A stretch of 64,000 nt of DNA from Billgrantia ethanolica (GTDB lineage: Bacteria; Pseudomonadota; Gammaproteobacteria; Pseudomonadales; Halomonadaceae), in assembly GCF_021404305.1 (NCBI RefSeq), contig NZ_JABFTX010000001.1:620001-684000 (forward strand), written 5' to 3'. The translations under genes were made by a program, and so were the position numbers. The stretch's first letter is position 1. Each line of letters opens with the position of its first letter. A model generated the notes under the pieces. It had not been told where the DNA came from. It saw nothing but the letters and a program-made list of their open reading frames with translations, and searched no databases. Of this stretch, positions 1 to 7,671 are shown piece by piece.

Positions 1-869
1 TAACCCAGATCGCTGACCGGGACCAGCGCCGGCATGTCCTCCAGGTACCCCAGCCCGCGGGCCACGGCTACCATGCGCTCCATGGCGCGACCCATCAGGC
101 TCACCCGGCGTCCGCAGCGCTCGGCGGCTTTGGCCACGGCCAGCACCCGGGCCAGGTTACTGGCAAAGCAGGTCACCACGACCCGCCCCGCGCACTCGGC
201 AAGGCGCTGCTCCAGGGCTCTGGCGACTTCGCCTTCGCTGCGCGAATGCCCCGGCATGGGTGCATTGGTGGAGTCTCCCACCAGCAGGTCGAGTGGCGCC
301 AGGGCGCGAAAGGTCGCGCCTTTCACCGGCGGGCCGATGAGTGGTTCCGGGTCCAGCTTCCAATCTCCGGTATGCAGCACCCGGTAATCGCCGACGACGA
401 TCAGCAGAGCGCAGCTCTCCGGTATCGAATGGGTCAACGGCAGATAGCGCAGGGTGAAGGGGCCGCTTTCCCGGGCCTCGCCCGGTTCGATTACCTGAAT
501 GGCATCAGTGGCCAGGCCGCGCTCGTGAAATTTGGCGCGCAGCAAGCCGGCCGCTAACGGGGTGGCATAAATCGGGCATTGCCATTTGGGCCACAGCCAG
601 GCGGCGGCACCGATGTGGTCTTCATGCCCATGCGTGATGAGCAGCGCCTGGGGACGAATACCGAGGGCCTCGGGTGTTTCCAGGCTGGGAACCTGCAGCG
701 GTGAGTCTGGCAGATCCTGACGGATCATCATGCCGCAATCGACCGCGATCCATGTCTCTTCGTACCCATAAAGCGTCATGTTCATGCCGATCTCACCACA
801 GCCCCCCAGCGGCAGGAAGTGAAGCGGGCAGCGGCGGCGGGGGCGAATGGTGACGCGAGTAGATGACAT
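1..869 (-). CDS. Ribonuclease J-like MBL-fold nuclease (3' end outside window)
   Basis: The visible 289 codons form the N-terminal part of a metallo-beta-lactamase/beta-CASP nuclease, and the frame is open to the window edge. After the ATG at 869 comes the strand-turn motif LGGCGEIGMNMT, then the zinc-binding signature HGHEDHIG, then HTGDWKLDP and LVGDSTNA further on. These are the motifs of RNase J-type proteins, which degrade or process RNA from the 5' end or internally in the cytoplasm. The ATG at 869 is chosen because it keeps the conserved LGG.GEIG strand; a later in-frame Met at the end of that motif would remove it. No strong Shine-Dalgarno sequence precedes it. The gene is divergent from purU. 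The C-terminal domain is not visible, so a related beta-CASP mRNA-processing exonuclease cannot be excluded. Confidence 0.8.
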   Translation of the reverse strand, partial: MSSTRVTIRPRRRCPLHFLPLGGCGEIGMNMTLYGYEETWIAVDCGMMIRQDLPDSPLQVPSLETPEALGIRPQALLITHGHEDHIGAAAWLWPKWQCPIYATPLAAGLLRAKFHERGLATDAIQVIEPGEARESGPFTLRYLPLTHSIPESCALLIVVGDYRVLHTGDWKLDPEPLIGPPVKGATFRALAPLDLLVGDSTNAPMPGHSRSEGEVARALEQRLAECAGRVVVTCFASNLARVLAVAKAAERCGRRVSLMGRAMERMVAVARGLGYLEDMPALVPVSDLG

Positions 870-1026
870 CGGCAAGACAGGGACCAGGCAATTGAGTCTT
901 CACTATACGGGATCGTCGGGACCCTTCACAATGCAATGCCCCGGCCGGCTGCGGTTGGGCGTGTCGTGGAAATGGCGATTTCGCTACAATGCCGGCTTCC
1001 TGATTCCGTTCAGCAGCGGGTTTACC

Positions 1027-1881
1027 ATGTCTCATTACTATCGACTCGTCGTTTCCTGTCCCGACCGTCGCGGCATCGTGGCTCGCGTTTCCGGGTTCAT
1101 TGCGGGCCATGAGGGCTCCATTACTGAAGCGAGCCAGCACTCCGATCTGGAGGCCGGACGCTTCTTCATGCGCTACGAAATTCTCGCCGACTCCATCGGC
1201 ATGAGCGCAAGCGAGTTGACCGAGGCCTTCGATCCCGTGGCTCGTGAATTCGACATGGAGTGGGCTCTGCGCGATACCCGCCGTCGCCCCAAGGTGGTGA
1301 TCATGGTCTCCCGCGAGTCCCACTGTCTGGTGGATCTGCTGTACCGCTGGACGGCAGGGGAGCTCGATTGCGAGATCGTCGGTGTCATCTCCAATCACGA
1401 CGACATGCGCGGCCTGGTGGAGTGGCACGAGCTGCCGTACTTTCATGTGCCCGTGCAGGCCGGCGACAAGGATGCGGCCTTTGCCGAAGTGGAGCGCCAG
1501 GTCGAGGCCCTGGAGGCCGATGTCGTGGTGCTGGCTCGCTATATGCAGATCCTGCCGCCGCGGCTGTGCCAGCGCTATGCCGGGCGGGTGATCAACATCC
1601 ATCACAGCTTCCTGCCCTCCTTCGCCGGGGCGCGGCCCTATCATCAGGCTCACTCTCGTGGAGTGAAGCTGATCGGCGCCACCTGCCACTACGTCACCGA
1701 GGAACTGGACGCCGGGCCGATCATCGAACAGGACATACACCGTGTGAGTCACTGCCATACGCCGCAGGACCTGGTGCGTTTCGGTCGCGACGTAGAGAAG
1801 GCGGTATTGGCTCGCGGGCTGCGCTGGCATCTGGAAGATCGGGTACTGATTCACGGCAACAAGACGGTCGTCTTTGCCTGA
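1027..1881 (+). CDS. purU: Formyltetrahydrofolate deformylase
   Basis: PurU hydrolyses 10-formyl-THF to THF and formate, supplying formate for PurT and balancing the one-carbon pool. The 284-residue product has the usual two-part build. An N-terminal ACT domain (about residues 5-80, beginning RLVVSCPDRRGIVARVSGF) is followed by a formyltransferase domain with the active-site stretch INIHHSFLPSF near residues 188-198 and the loop ELDAGPIIEQD near 225-235, which carries the catalytic Asp. The length matches the family. The frame opens further upstream, but the ATG at 1027 gives the canonical N-terminus MSHYYRLVVSCPD. A TACAAT hexamer at 985-990 could be its -10 element. The next gene starts 19 nt after the stop, so the two may be cotranscribed. 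Confidence 0.95.
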   Translation: MSHYYRLVVSCPDRRGIVARVSGFIAGHEGSITEASQHSDLEAGRFFMRYEILADSIGMSASELTEAFDPVAREFDMEWALRDTRRRPKVVIMVSRESHCLVDLLYRWTAGELDCEIVGVISNHDDMRGLVEWHELPYFHVPVQAGDKDAAFAEVERQVEALEADVVVLARYMQILPPRLCQRYAGRVINIHHSFLPSFAGARPYHQAHSRGVKLIGATCHYVTEELDAGPIIEQDIHRVSHCHTPQDLVRFGRDVEKAVLARGLRWHLEDRVLIHGNKTVVFA

Positions 1882-1900
1882 ACCCGAGCGGGAGTTCGGC

Positions 1901-2572
1901 ATGACCATATCCGAGCTGATACTACCGACATGGATACTGCTCGTCTGCGCAGCGGTATCGTTGTCGGTCCTGGCGCTGTCGGTGCTGCACCACTCCTGGC
2001 AGGCATTGCTGAGCGACCGGGCTTTGCAGCACCGCTGGCTGGCGGCAAGCGTGGCGGTCGTGCTTATGTGGCAGCTCAGGGCCCAGTCGGTGGACTGGCT
2101 GAGCATGCACTTGATGCTCACGGCCTTGCTGACCCTGATCTTCAAGGCCCCATTGGCGCTCATGACCAACCTGATCGCCAATCTCTCCCTGGTGCTGTTG
2201 GGCAAGGTCGGCTGGCCCTTGCTGGGCGTCAACGTGCTGGTCAACGGGGTGATTCCCGTGGTGATCACGGTGTCGATCTGGCGCATCGTGGATCGCTACC
2301 TGCCCGACAACTTGTTCGTGTTCGTATTCGTGTGCGGCTTCTTCGGTGCGGCGCTGGCCGCGCTGGGAGCAGGGGGCGCAGGGCTGGGGCTGGTCATGCT
2401 GGCGGCCGGCGATCCAGAGGCGGTGTACCTGGCGCGGGAATATGCGCTGTTCCTGCCATTGCTGATGCCGCCCGAAGCCTTCATTACCGGAATGCTGCTC
2501 AGCATACTGATGGTCTATCACCCCCATTGGGTGGCCACCTTCGACAGCCACCGCTATATCGATACCAAGTGA
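1901..2572 (+). CDS. CbiM-like energy-coupling factor permease / predicted membrane protein
   Basis: This is an integral membrane protein of about 223 residues with six or seven hydrophobic segments. It has the features of the CbiM-related proteins (COG3235 type) found in many gammaproteobacteria: HLMLTALLTLIFKAPLAL, GVNVLVNGVIPVVIT, and a C-terminal PPEAFITGMLLSILMVYHPHW followed by VATFDSHRYI. Canonical CbiM is the substrate-specific and membrane part of a cobalt ECF transporter and begins MHIPDG; that N-terminus is absent here, and no ATPase or CbiQ gene lies nearby. The transported substrate is therefore unknown. The ATG at 1901 is preferred over a frame opening at 1874 inside purU. Confidence 0.65.
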   Translation: MTISELILPTWILLVCAAVSLSVLALSVLHHSWQALLSDRALQHRWLAASVAVVLMWQLRAQSVDWLSMHLMLTALLTLIFKAPLALMTNLIANLSLVLLGKVGWPLLGVNVLVNGVIPVVITVSIWRIVDRYLPDNLFVFVFVCGFFGAALAALGAGGAGLGLVMLAAGDPEAVYLAREYALFLPLLMPPEAFITGMLLSILMVYHPHWVATFDSHRYIDTK

Positions 2573-2604
2573 ACGGGCGGCAGTGAGTGGCAGTCAACGA
2601 GTGA

Positions 2605-3654
2605 TCAGAAGGGCAGGCTGAGCTGACGCCTGGCATCGTCCGATACCAGCCTCACGCCCACCCCGAGCAGGCGCACCGGACGTCCTTGCCTGGCCCAGGC
2701 CTGTTCCATCAGCAAGGCGAAGGTCTCCGCGTTGGGCGAGGCGCCGCGGGAGTCCAGCGTCGTCAGTGAAAAATCGTCGAAGCGCACCTTGACGAAGGCG
2801 CCCGACACGGGTGGGTGGCCGTGACGAGCCAGGCGCGCCTCCAGGCGTTCGCAGAGTGGGATCAACTGTTCGTAGCACTGGGCCAGGTCGGGCAGGTCGC
2901 TGGCGAACGTAGTCTCCACGCTCACCGACTTGCGTTCGCGCTCGATACGCACTGGCCGCTCGTCGATGCCTCGTGCCAGTTCGAACAGGCGGCGGCCGAA
3001 CTTGCCGAATTCCTGCAGCAGACGCTCCAGCGGAACCCGTTGCAGGTCTTCGCAGGTGGCGATTTCGAGCGTCTCGAGACGCTTGGCCGTAGCCGGGCCG
3101 ACGCCGTTCAGCTTCGTCACGGGCAGCTGGCGCAGGAATTCATCGACCTGGTCCGGGGCGATGACGGTGAGACCGTCCGGCTTCTCCCAATCGCTGGCGA
3201 TCTTGGCCAGGAATTTCGCCGGGGCCGCACCTACCGAGACGGTGATCCCGACGCGCTTGAAGCACTCTTCCTTCAGCCAGCGCGCCATCCAGGTGGCGCT
3301 GCCCGAAAAGCGCGTGACGTCGGTGACATCGAGGTAGGCCTCGTCCAGCGAGAGTGGCTCCACCAGCGGCGTCAACTCGTGGAAGATGGACAGCAGCTGC
3401 TGCGAGGCTTCGCGGTAGCGGTCGAAGTCACCCTTGAGCAGGGTGAGGTGGGGGCACAGGCGGAGAGCCCTGGCGGTCGGCATGGCGGAGCGAATGCCAT
3501 AGGCTCGCGCCGGATAGTTGCAGGTAGCGATTACCCCGCGACCCTCGGCGCTGCCACCGATGGCCAGCGGCACCTCGCGCAGCGCCGGATTGTCGCGCAT
3601 CTCCACCGCGGCATAGAAGCAGTCGCAGTCGGCATGCAGAATCTTGCGACTCAT
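2605..3654 (-). CDS. dinB: DNA polymerase IV (Y-family)
   Basis: Pol IV is an error-prone translesion polymerase of the SOS response. The 349-residue protein starts SRKILHADCDCFYAAVE, carrying the first catalytic Asp residues of the palm, and contains the nucleotide-binding CNYPARAYGIRSAM and the second catalytic site SLDEAYLDV near residues 101-109. A helix-hairpin-helix (VTKLNGVGPATAKRLE) and a little-finger domain follow. The length is normal. The end, RRQLSLPF, resembles the beta-clamp-binding peptide (QLsLpF) expected at the C-terminus of Pol IV. It lies downstream of lexA on the same strand, separated by a 139-nt gap with a structured element. I see no clear LexA box of its own, so read-through from the lexA promoter is possible. 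Confidence 0.95.
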   Translation of the reverse strand: MSRKILHADCDCFYAAVEMRDNPALREVPLAIGGSAEGRGVIATCNYPARAYGIRSAMPTARALRLCPHLTLLKGDFDRYREASQQLLSIFHELTPLVEPLSLDEAYLDVTDVTRFSGSATWMARWLKEECFKRVGITVSVGAAPAKFLAKIASDWEKPDGLTVIAPDQVDEFLRQLPVTKLNGVGPATAKRLETLEIATCEDLQRVPLERLLQEFGKFGRRLFELARGIDERPVRIERERKSVSVETTFASDLPDLAQCYEQLIPLCERLEARLARHGHPPVSGAFVKVRFDDFSLTTLDSRGASPNAETFALLMEQAWARQGRPVRLLGVGVRLVSDDARRQLSLPF

Positions 3655-3671
3655 CAGTGTCGTTCCGCTCA

Positions 3672-3767
3672 GTTGGAGCGCTTTCTGAGCGATGACCAGA
3701 CTAGGCGGAGCTCGACGAGGAAGCGGAGTTGACTGTAGTCAATGAGCATTCCGAGGAGAGCTCCAAC
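3672..3767. repeat. Structured intergenic element between lexA and dinB
   Basis: The gap is bounded by inverted 8-mers, GTTGGAGC at 3672-3679 and GCTCCAAC at 3760-3767. It contains a short perfect hairpin, TTGACT-gt-AGTCAA, at 3729-3742. On the minus strand it also holds a 26-codon frame (ATG at 3749, stop ending at 3669) beginning MLIDYSQLRF, without a convincing ribosome binding site. I do not recognise a named family. It may be an RNA structure, a dispersed repeat, or an attenuator between the two SOS genes. I saw no second full copy in this window. Confidence 0.45.
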
Positions 3768-3793
3768 GCCGTATGGTCGAGTTCAGGAAGCGA

Positions 3794-4441
3794 TCAACCC
3801 AAGGCTTGGCCGTTGCCGCCACGTATGACCCCCACTCCGATGCCTTCGATCTCGAGTTCCTGATGGCGCAGGTCGACCTCGATGGGAGCGAACTCGGGAT
3901 TCTCCGCTTCCAGCACGACCCGATGGCCCTGGCGATGGAAGCGCTTGACCGTTACCTCGTCTTCGAGACGCGCCACCACGATCTGGCCGTCGCGCACGCG
4001 CTCGGTGCGATGTACCGCCAGCAGGTCGCCTTCGAGGATGCCGATATCCTTCATCGACAGGCCGCGGACCTTGAGCAGGTAATCGGCACGTGGCGTGAAG
4101 TAGTCCGGCGGCAACGGACAGTAGCGGTCGATATGCTCGGCGGCGAGGATCGGGCTGCCGGCGGCGACCTCGCCGATCACCGGCAATCCCTCGCTGTTGG
4201 GCTCCAGGGCGCTGGCGTCGTTCTCCTGGGCTGGCAGGCGGATGCCGCGAGAGGTGCCGCGTATCACCCGGATCACCCCTTTGCGCTCCAGGGCACGCAG
4301 GTGTTCCTCGGCGGCATTCGGCGAGCGGAAGCCCAGAGCCCGGGCGATCTCGGCCCGAGTGGGAGGATAGCCGAGCTCTTGCATGGTCTTGACGATGAAA
4401 TCGTACACATTCTGCTGGCGCGAGGTGAGAGGGCGGCTCAT
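3794..4441 (-). CDS. lexA: SOS transcriptional repressor
   Basis: LexA represses SOS genes and self-cleaves when RecA filaments form. The 215-residue product has an N-terminal winged helix ([17 protein letters not shown], then [20 protein letters not shown] as recognition region). The Ala94-Gly95 scissile bond lies in EVAAGSPI, the catalytic Ser129 in [10 protein letters not shown], and the catalytic Lys166 in DEVTVKRF. The start at 4441 gives the family-typical MSRPLTSRQ; an upstream in-frame start would add 12 unlikely residues. The promoter region has two LexA-box-like sites. psrA is divergent on the other side, the same neighbour as in pseudomonads, where psrA and lexA are adjacent. Confidence 0.97.
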   Translation of the reverse strand: MSRPLTSRQQNVYDFIVKTMQELGYPPTRAEIARALGFRSPNAAEEHLRALERKGVIRVIRGTSRGIRLPAQENDASALEPNSEGLPVIGEVAAGSPILAAEHIDRYCPLPPDYFTPRADYLLKVRGLSMKDIGILEGDLLAVHRTERVRDGQIVVARLEDEVTVKRFHRQGHRVVLEAENPEFAPIEVDLRHQELEIEGIGVGVIRGGNGQALG

Positions 4442-4469
4442 GGCGAACTCCGATGGCTGTCTTGCTTTA

Positions 4470-4485
4470 TTGTGCAAGTATACAG
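4470..4485 (-). promoter_or_regulatory. LexA box 1 upstream of lexA
   Basis: On the minus strand this reads CTGTATACTTGCACAA. It matches the CTG-N10-CAG consensus except for the last base of the right half (CAA). It overlaps the proposed -10 hexamer of the lexA promoter, as expected for autorepression. Confidence 0.6.
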
Positions 4486-4506
4486 CATGGAAGTCTATCC
4501 AGTAAA
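4477..4506 (-). promoter_or_regulatory. Proposed lexA sigma-70 promoter
   Basis: On the minus strand, TTTACT (4506-4501, four of six matches to the -35 consensus) and TATACT (4482-4477, five of six matches to the -10) are separated by 18 bp. Both hexamers are overlapped by LexA-like sites. The prediction is by eye. Confidence 0.45.
4487..4502 (-). promoter_or_regulatory. Possible LexA box 2 upstream of lexA
   Basis: On the minus strand this reads CTGGATAGACTTCCAT, a CTG-N10-CAT site, one or two bases off the consensus. It lies just upstream of box 1 and over the -35 region. Two boxes before lexA are common in gammaproteobacteria, which supports the call despite the weak match. Confidence 0.35.
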
Positions 4507-4609
4507 AGTGAAGTTCATTCGGCCTGCGTTTCTAGGTGTCGTTTAAAACGCTACTGCAAGGCTATATATTGAACGAAGGCAGCGAATGACGTAGACTTTT
4601 GTAATGTTT

Positions 4610-4623
4610 AAAACAATCGTTTC
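4610..4623 (+). promoter_or_regulatory. PsrA operator upstream of psrA
   Basis: AAAACAATCGTTTC fits the known PsrA recognition pattern of a GAAAC-type half site, a short spacer and GTTTC. It ends 15 nt before the psrA start codon, where it could autoregulate. A similar CGTTTAAAACG palindrome lies further upstream at 4540-4550. Confidence 0.65.
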
Positions 4624-4638
4624 CAGCGGGAATTGATC

Positions 4639-5307
4639 ATGGCCCAGCCCGATACCGTCACGCGTATTCTCGATACCGCCGAGGTGCTTTTTGCCGAACG
4701 CGGCTTTGCCGAGACCTCACTGCGCACCATTACCAGCAAGGCGCGCGTCAATCTGGCGGCGGTGAACTATCACTTCGGCTCCAAGAAGGCGCTGATTCAG
4801 GCCGTGTTCTCCCGCTACCTCGATCCTTTCACGGTGCGTTTCCATCATGCCCTCGATGAACTCGAGGCGCGGCATGCCGGTGGCGTCATCCCGCTGGAAG
4901 AGCTGCTCGAGACCATGGCCCGTACCGTGCTCGAGGTGCCAGCGGAAAAGCACAGCCTCAAGGTGTTCATGAAGCTGCTGGGGTTGGCCTACAGTCAGGC
5001 CCAGGGCCATCTGCGGCGGCACATCCAGGAGGAGTACGGCAGCGTCTTCACCCGCTTCACCGATCTGGTACGCCGCGCCACGCCCGAGCTGCCGGATGCC
5101 GAACGCTTCTGGCGCCTGCACTTCGTGCTGGGCACGGTGATCTTCACGCTATCCGGCCTCGACGCACTGCGCGACATCGCCGAGAAGGACTATCACGAGC
5201 ACGTGTCGGTGCGCGACCTGATTCGTCGCCTGCGGCCGGTCGTGGTGGCTGCCATGAACGCGCCGCTGCCGCCGCCGCCCGCCGTGCAGCCGGCCAGGGC
5301 GAGCTGA
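4639..5307 (+). CDS. psrA: TetR-family regulator, PsrA-like
   Basis: PsrA is a TetR-family regulator that senses long-chain fatty acids and controls beta-oxidation genes (and, in pseudomonads, rpoS). The 222-residue protein begins MAQPDTVTRILDTAEVLFAE. Its helix-turn-helix region, ITSKARVNLAAVNYHFGSKK, followed by ALIQAVFSRYL, is nearly identical to pseudomonad PsrA as I recall it. The C-terminal ligand/dimer domain contains MKLLGLAYSQAQGHLRRHI, also PsrA-typical. The start at ATG 4639 follows AGCGGGA; a TTG six bases earlier is less likely. The divergent lexA neighbour and an AAAAC-N4-GTTTC operator support the identification. The L,D-transpeptidase gene begins 1 nt after the stop. Confidence 0.87.
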   Translation: MAQPDTVTRILDTAEVLFAERGFAETSLRTITSKARVNLAAVNYHFGSKKALIQAVFSRYLDPFTVRFHHALDELEARHAGGVIPLEELLETMARTVLEVPAEKHSLKVFMKLLGLAYSQAQGHLRRHIQEEYGSVFTRFTDLVRRATPELPDAERFWRLHFVLGTVIFTLSGLDALRDIAEKDYHEHVSVRDLIRRLRPVVVAAMNAPLPPPPAVQPARAS

Positions 5308-5308
5308 G

Positions 5309-5827
5309 ATGCAAACGCCGAGGCTCGATGCGTTGCCACCCAGTGAAGGGGTGTGGCTCGAGGTCGACATCGGTCGCCAGTGCCTCGTGCACTGGCAGGG
5401 CGAGCAGCGGCAGGGAGAGTGGTCCGTTTCCACCGGGCATGCCGGTACCGGCCAACGTGAAGGCAGCGGCTGTACACCGCTCGGCTGGCATTACGTGCGG
5501 GCCGCCATTGGCGATGGCTTGCCCACCGGTAGCGTGTTTCGTGGTCGGCGTCATACCGGTGAGACGTTCAGCCAATCGCTGGCCGAGGCCCATCCGGAAC
5601 GCGACTGGATACTGACGCGCATCCTCTGGCTGTGCGGGCTCGAGCGGGGGGTCAACCGCGGGGGCGCCGTCGACTCCCAAAGACGCTACATTTACCTGCA
5701 TGGTACGCCGTCCGATCAGCCGATGGGGGTGCCGCGTTCGCACGGCTGCATTCGCATGCGTGATACGGATCTGCTCGCGGTATTCGCGCTGGCGCCGCCG
5801 GGAACGCCGGTCTGGCTCCACGAATAG
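5309..5827 (+). CDS. L,D-transpeptidase (YkuD) family protein
   Basis: The 172-residue protein carries the YkuD catalytic signature HGTPSDQPMGVPRSHGCIRM near residues 131-150, with the cysteine nucleophile in SHGCIR. YkuD enzymes form 3-3 peptidoglycan cross-links or attach proteins to peptidoglycan in the periplasm. No signal peptide or membrane anchor is visible (the N-terminus is MQTPRLDALPPSEG), which is odd for a periplasmic enzyme. The start lies 1 nt after the psrA stop, so translation is probably coupled, and nagZ, a peptidoglycan-recycling gene, follows 101 nt downstream. The ErfK/SrfK-type fold is clear; the actual reaction is not. Confidence 0.85.
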   Translation: MQTPRLDALPPSEGVWLEVDIGRQCLVHWQGEQRQGEWSVSTGHAGTGQREGSGCTPLGWHYVRAAIGDGLPTGSVFRGRRHTGETFSQSLAEAHPERDWILTRILWLCGLERGVNRGGAVDSQRRYIYLHGTPSDQPMGVPRSHGCIRMRDTDLLAVFALAPPGTPVWLHE

Positions 5828-5928
5828 AACACGGATTCAGTCGCACCGGATCGTTCTAGGGGGTGGCTGTCGCCTGGAACGGCTTTCGTCTAGAATCAGC
5901 TCCCTTTCATGGCCAAAGGACTCCGCTC

Positions 5929-6942
5929 ATGACCCAGACCCTAGGTCCGGTGATGCTCGACCTGGAAGGGACCGAGCTGCGTAGCGAAGAGCGCGAACTG
6001 CTCATGCGCCCTGAGGTCGGGGGTGTCATCCTGTTCGCGCGCAACGTCGAGCATGCACGCCAGGTGCGTGAGCTGTGCAACGCCATTCGCAGCATTCGCC
6101 CCGAACTGCTGCTGGCCATCGATCAGGAAGGTGGGCGCGTCCAGCGCCTGCGTGACGGCGTGACGCGTCTGCCCGCCATGGGCAAGATCGGTCGCGACTA
6201 TGAGGCGAACCCCGAAGTCACGCTGCGCCTGTGCCTCGATGCCGGCTGGTTGCTGGGCATGGAGATGGCGGCCTGCGGGCTCGACCTCAGCTTCGCCCCG
6301 GTGCTCGATGTCGACACCGGCATTTCCAGTGTCATCGGCGATCGCAGCTTCTCTTCCGACCCTCATGCCGTGGCGGCCATGGCGGGGGCCTTCATCAGCG
6401 GTCTGCACGAAGCCGGCATGGCAGCGGTGGGCAAGCACTTCCCCGGCCACGGCAGCGTAGCGGCCGACTCCCACTTGGAGCTGCCCGTCGACGGTCGTCC
6501 GCTGGAGCAGCTGCGTCAGCATGACCTGATTCCTTTTGCCGCGCTGAGCTCGAGGTTGGATGGTGTGATGCCGGCGCACGTCGTCTACTCCGCTTTCGAT
6601 GCCCGCCCGGCGGGCTTTTCGGCGAGCTGGCTGGGTCTGCTGCGCCAGTCGCTGGGGTTCAAGGGCACCATCTTCTCCGACGACCTCGGCATGGCAGGTG
6701 CCGGCTTCGCCGGTACGCCCGGCGAACGTGCCTTGGCCGCACTGGACGCCGGCTGCGACATGGTGCTGGTCTGCAACGACCGCGCCGCCGCGCTCGAAGC
6801 GCTGGATGCTTGCCAGGGCCGAAGCGTACGGTTGGGCTCGCGCCTGCGTTACGGTCGTGCCCGTCCCGACATCGATTCGTTGGAAGCGCTGGGTCGCTGG
6901 CGCCGGGTGCATGCCCGTCTCGAGGCCATGGCCTCGCTTTAA
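5929..6942 (+). CDS. nagZ: Beta-N-acetylhexosaminidase (peptidoglycan recycling)
   Basis: NagZ is a cytoplasmic GH3 enzyme that removes GlcNAc from anhydro-muropeptides during cell-wall recycling, and so affects AmpC induction in some species. The 337-residue protein has the GH3 markers AIDQEGGRVQRL near residue 65, and KHFPGHGSVAADSH at about 169-182, holding the catalytic-loop Asp/His pair. FSDDLGMAGA, which carries the nucleophile Asp, lies near 245-255. The start at 5929 is preceded by AAAGGA. A TAGAAT hexamer about 35 nt upstream could be a -10. hpt follows after 42 nt and is probably cotranscribed, ending at a strong terminator. Confidence 0.95.
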   Translation: MTQTLGPVMLDLEGTELRSEERELLMRPEVGGVILFARNVEHARQVRELCNAIRSIRPELLLAIDQEGGRVQRLRDGVTRLPAMGKIGRDYEANPEVTLRLCLDAGWLLGMEMAACGLDLSFAPVLDVDTGISSVIGDRSFSSDPHAVAAMAGAFISGLHEAGMAAVGKHFPGHGSVAADSHLELPVDGRPLEQLRQHDLIPFAALSSRLDGVMPAHVVYSAFDARPAGFSASWLGLLRQSLGFKGTIFSDDLGMAGAGFAGTPGERALAALDAGCDMVLVCNDRAAALEALDACQGRSVRLGSRLRYGRARPDIDSLEALGRWRRVHARLEAMASL

Positions 6943-6984
6943 GTCTCTTCTCTTCCCGTTTACCTTCGTTGAAACGAGTCATAC

Positions 6985-7563
6985 ATGCCCAAACTCGAAG
7001 CCGACTTTCATCAATCCCTGGCCACCATGCGCGATGTCATGGACAACGCCGACTGCCTGATCAGTCATGAAGAGGTCGAGCGCGCGCTGGACCGCATGGC
7101 CGAGCAGATCACGGCCGATCTGGGCGACAAGCTGCCGGTCTTCTACTGCGTGATGAACGGTGGCTTGATCACCACGGGGCACCTGCTCACCCGGCTTGGC
7201 TTCCCGCTGGAAGTCGACTACCTGCATGCCACCCGTTACCGCGGCGGCATTCGCGGCGGCGAGCTGTTCTGGCGTGTGTCGCCCGAGGTTCCCATGGCCG
7301 GTCGCCATGTGGTAATCGTCGATGACATCCTCGACGAAGGCGCGACCTTGGCTGCCATTCTCGACTACTGCCAGGAGGCCGGCGCGGCGAGCATCTCCAC
7401 CGCCGTGCTGGTGGACAAACGTCACGACCGCAAGGCGGTGCCGGGCCTCAAGGCCGACTACTGCAGCCTGGAGGTGGTCGATCGCTACGTGTTCGGCTTC
7501 GGCATGGACTACAAGGGCTATTGGCGCAATGCGCCGGGAATCTTTGCGCCCAAAGGTCTCTAA
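6985..7563 (+). CDS. hpt: Hypoxanthine(-guanine) phosphoribosyltransferase
   Basis: This cytoplasmic purine-salvage enzyme converts hypoxanthine or guanine plus PRPP to IMP or GMP. The 192-residue protein has the PRPP-binding signature VVIVDDILDEGATL at about residues 109-122, the flexible-loop region, and the purine-binding C-terminal stretch DRYVFGFGMDYKGYWRN. The length and the ending resemble the hypoxanthine-guanine enzymes of halomonads and pseudomonads (hypoxanthine-guanine class in annotation) more than adenine phosphoribosyltransferase. Base preference between hypoxanthine and guanine cannot be read from the sequence. Confidence 0.9.
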   Translation: MPKLEADFHQSLATMRDVMDNADCLISHEEVERALDRMAEQITADLGDKLPVFYCVMNGGLITTGHLLTRLGFPLEVDYLHATRYRGGIRGGELFWRVSPEVPMAGRHVVIVDDILDEGATLAAILDYCQEAGAASISTAVLVDKRHDRKAVPGLKADYCSLEVVDRYVFGFGMDYKGYWRNAPGIFAPKGL

Positions 7564-7614
7564 GAGCTCTCGATTCGTGCAGCCTTGCACTAACGGAATG
7601 GGTTGCTACGACTG

Positions 7615-7654
7615 AACGAGCCAGGCGGTTAACGCCTGGCTCGTTGCTTTGCTT
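7615..7654. terminator. Strong (bidirectional) terminator between hpt and the aminotransferase gene
   Basis: A 13-bp perfect stem, AACGAGCCAGGCG (7615-7627) pairing with CGCCTGGCTCGTT (7633-7645), has a 5-nt loop and is followed by a T-rich stretch. It lies between convergent genes. Confidence 0.85.
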
Positions 7655-7671
7655 TTCGCTCAACGCGGCGT

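Noticed and set aside
793..2286. Long minus-strand open frame over purU and the CbiM-like gene
   Set aside because: It is antisense to two convincing genes and reads as a Gln/His-rich shadow typical of high-GC DNA, with no recognisable domain.
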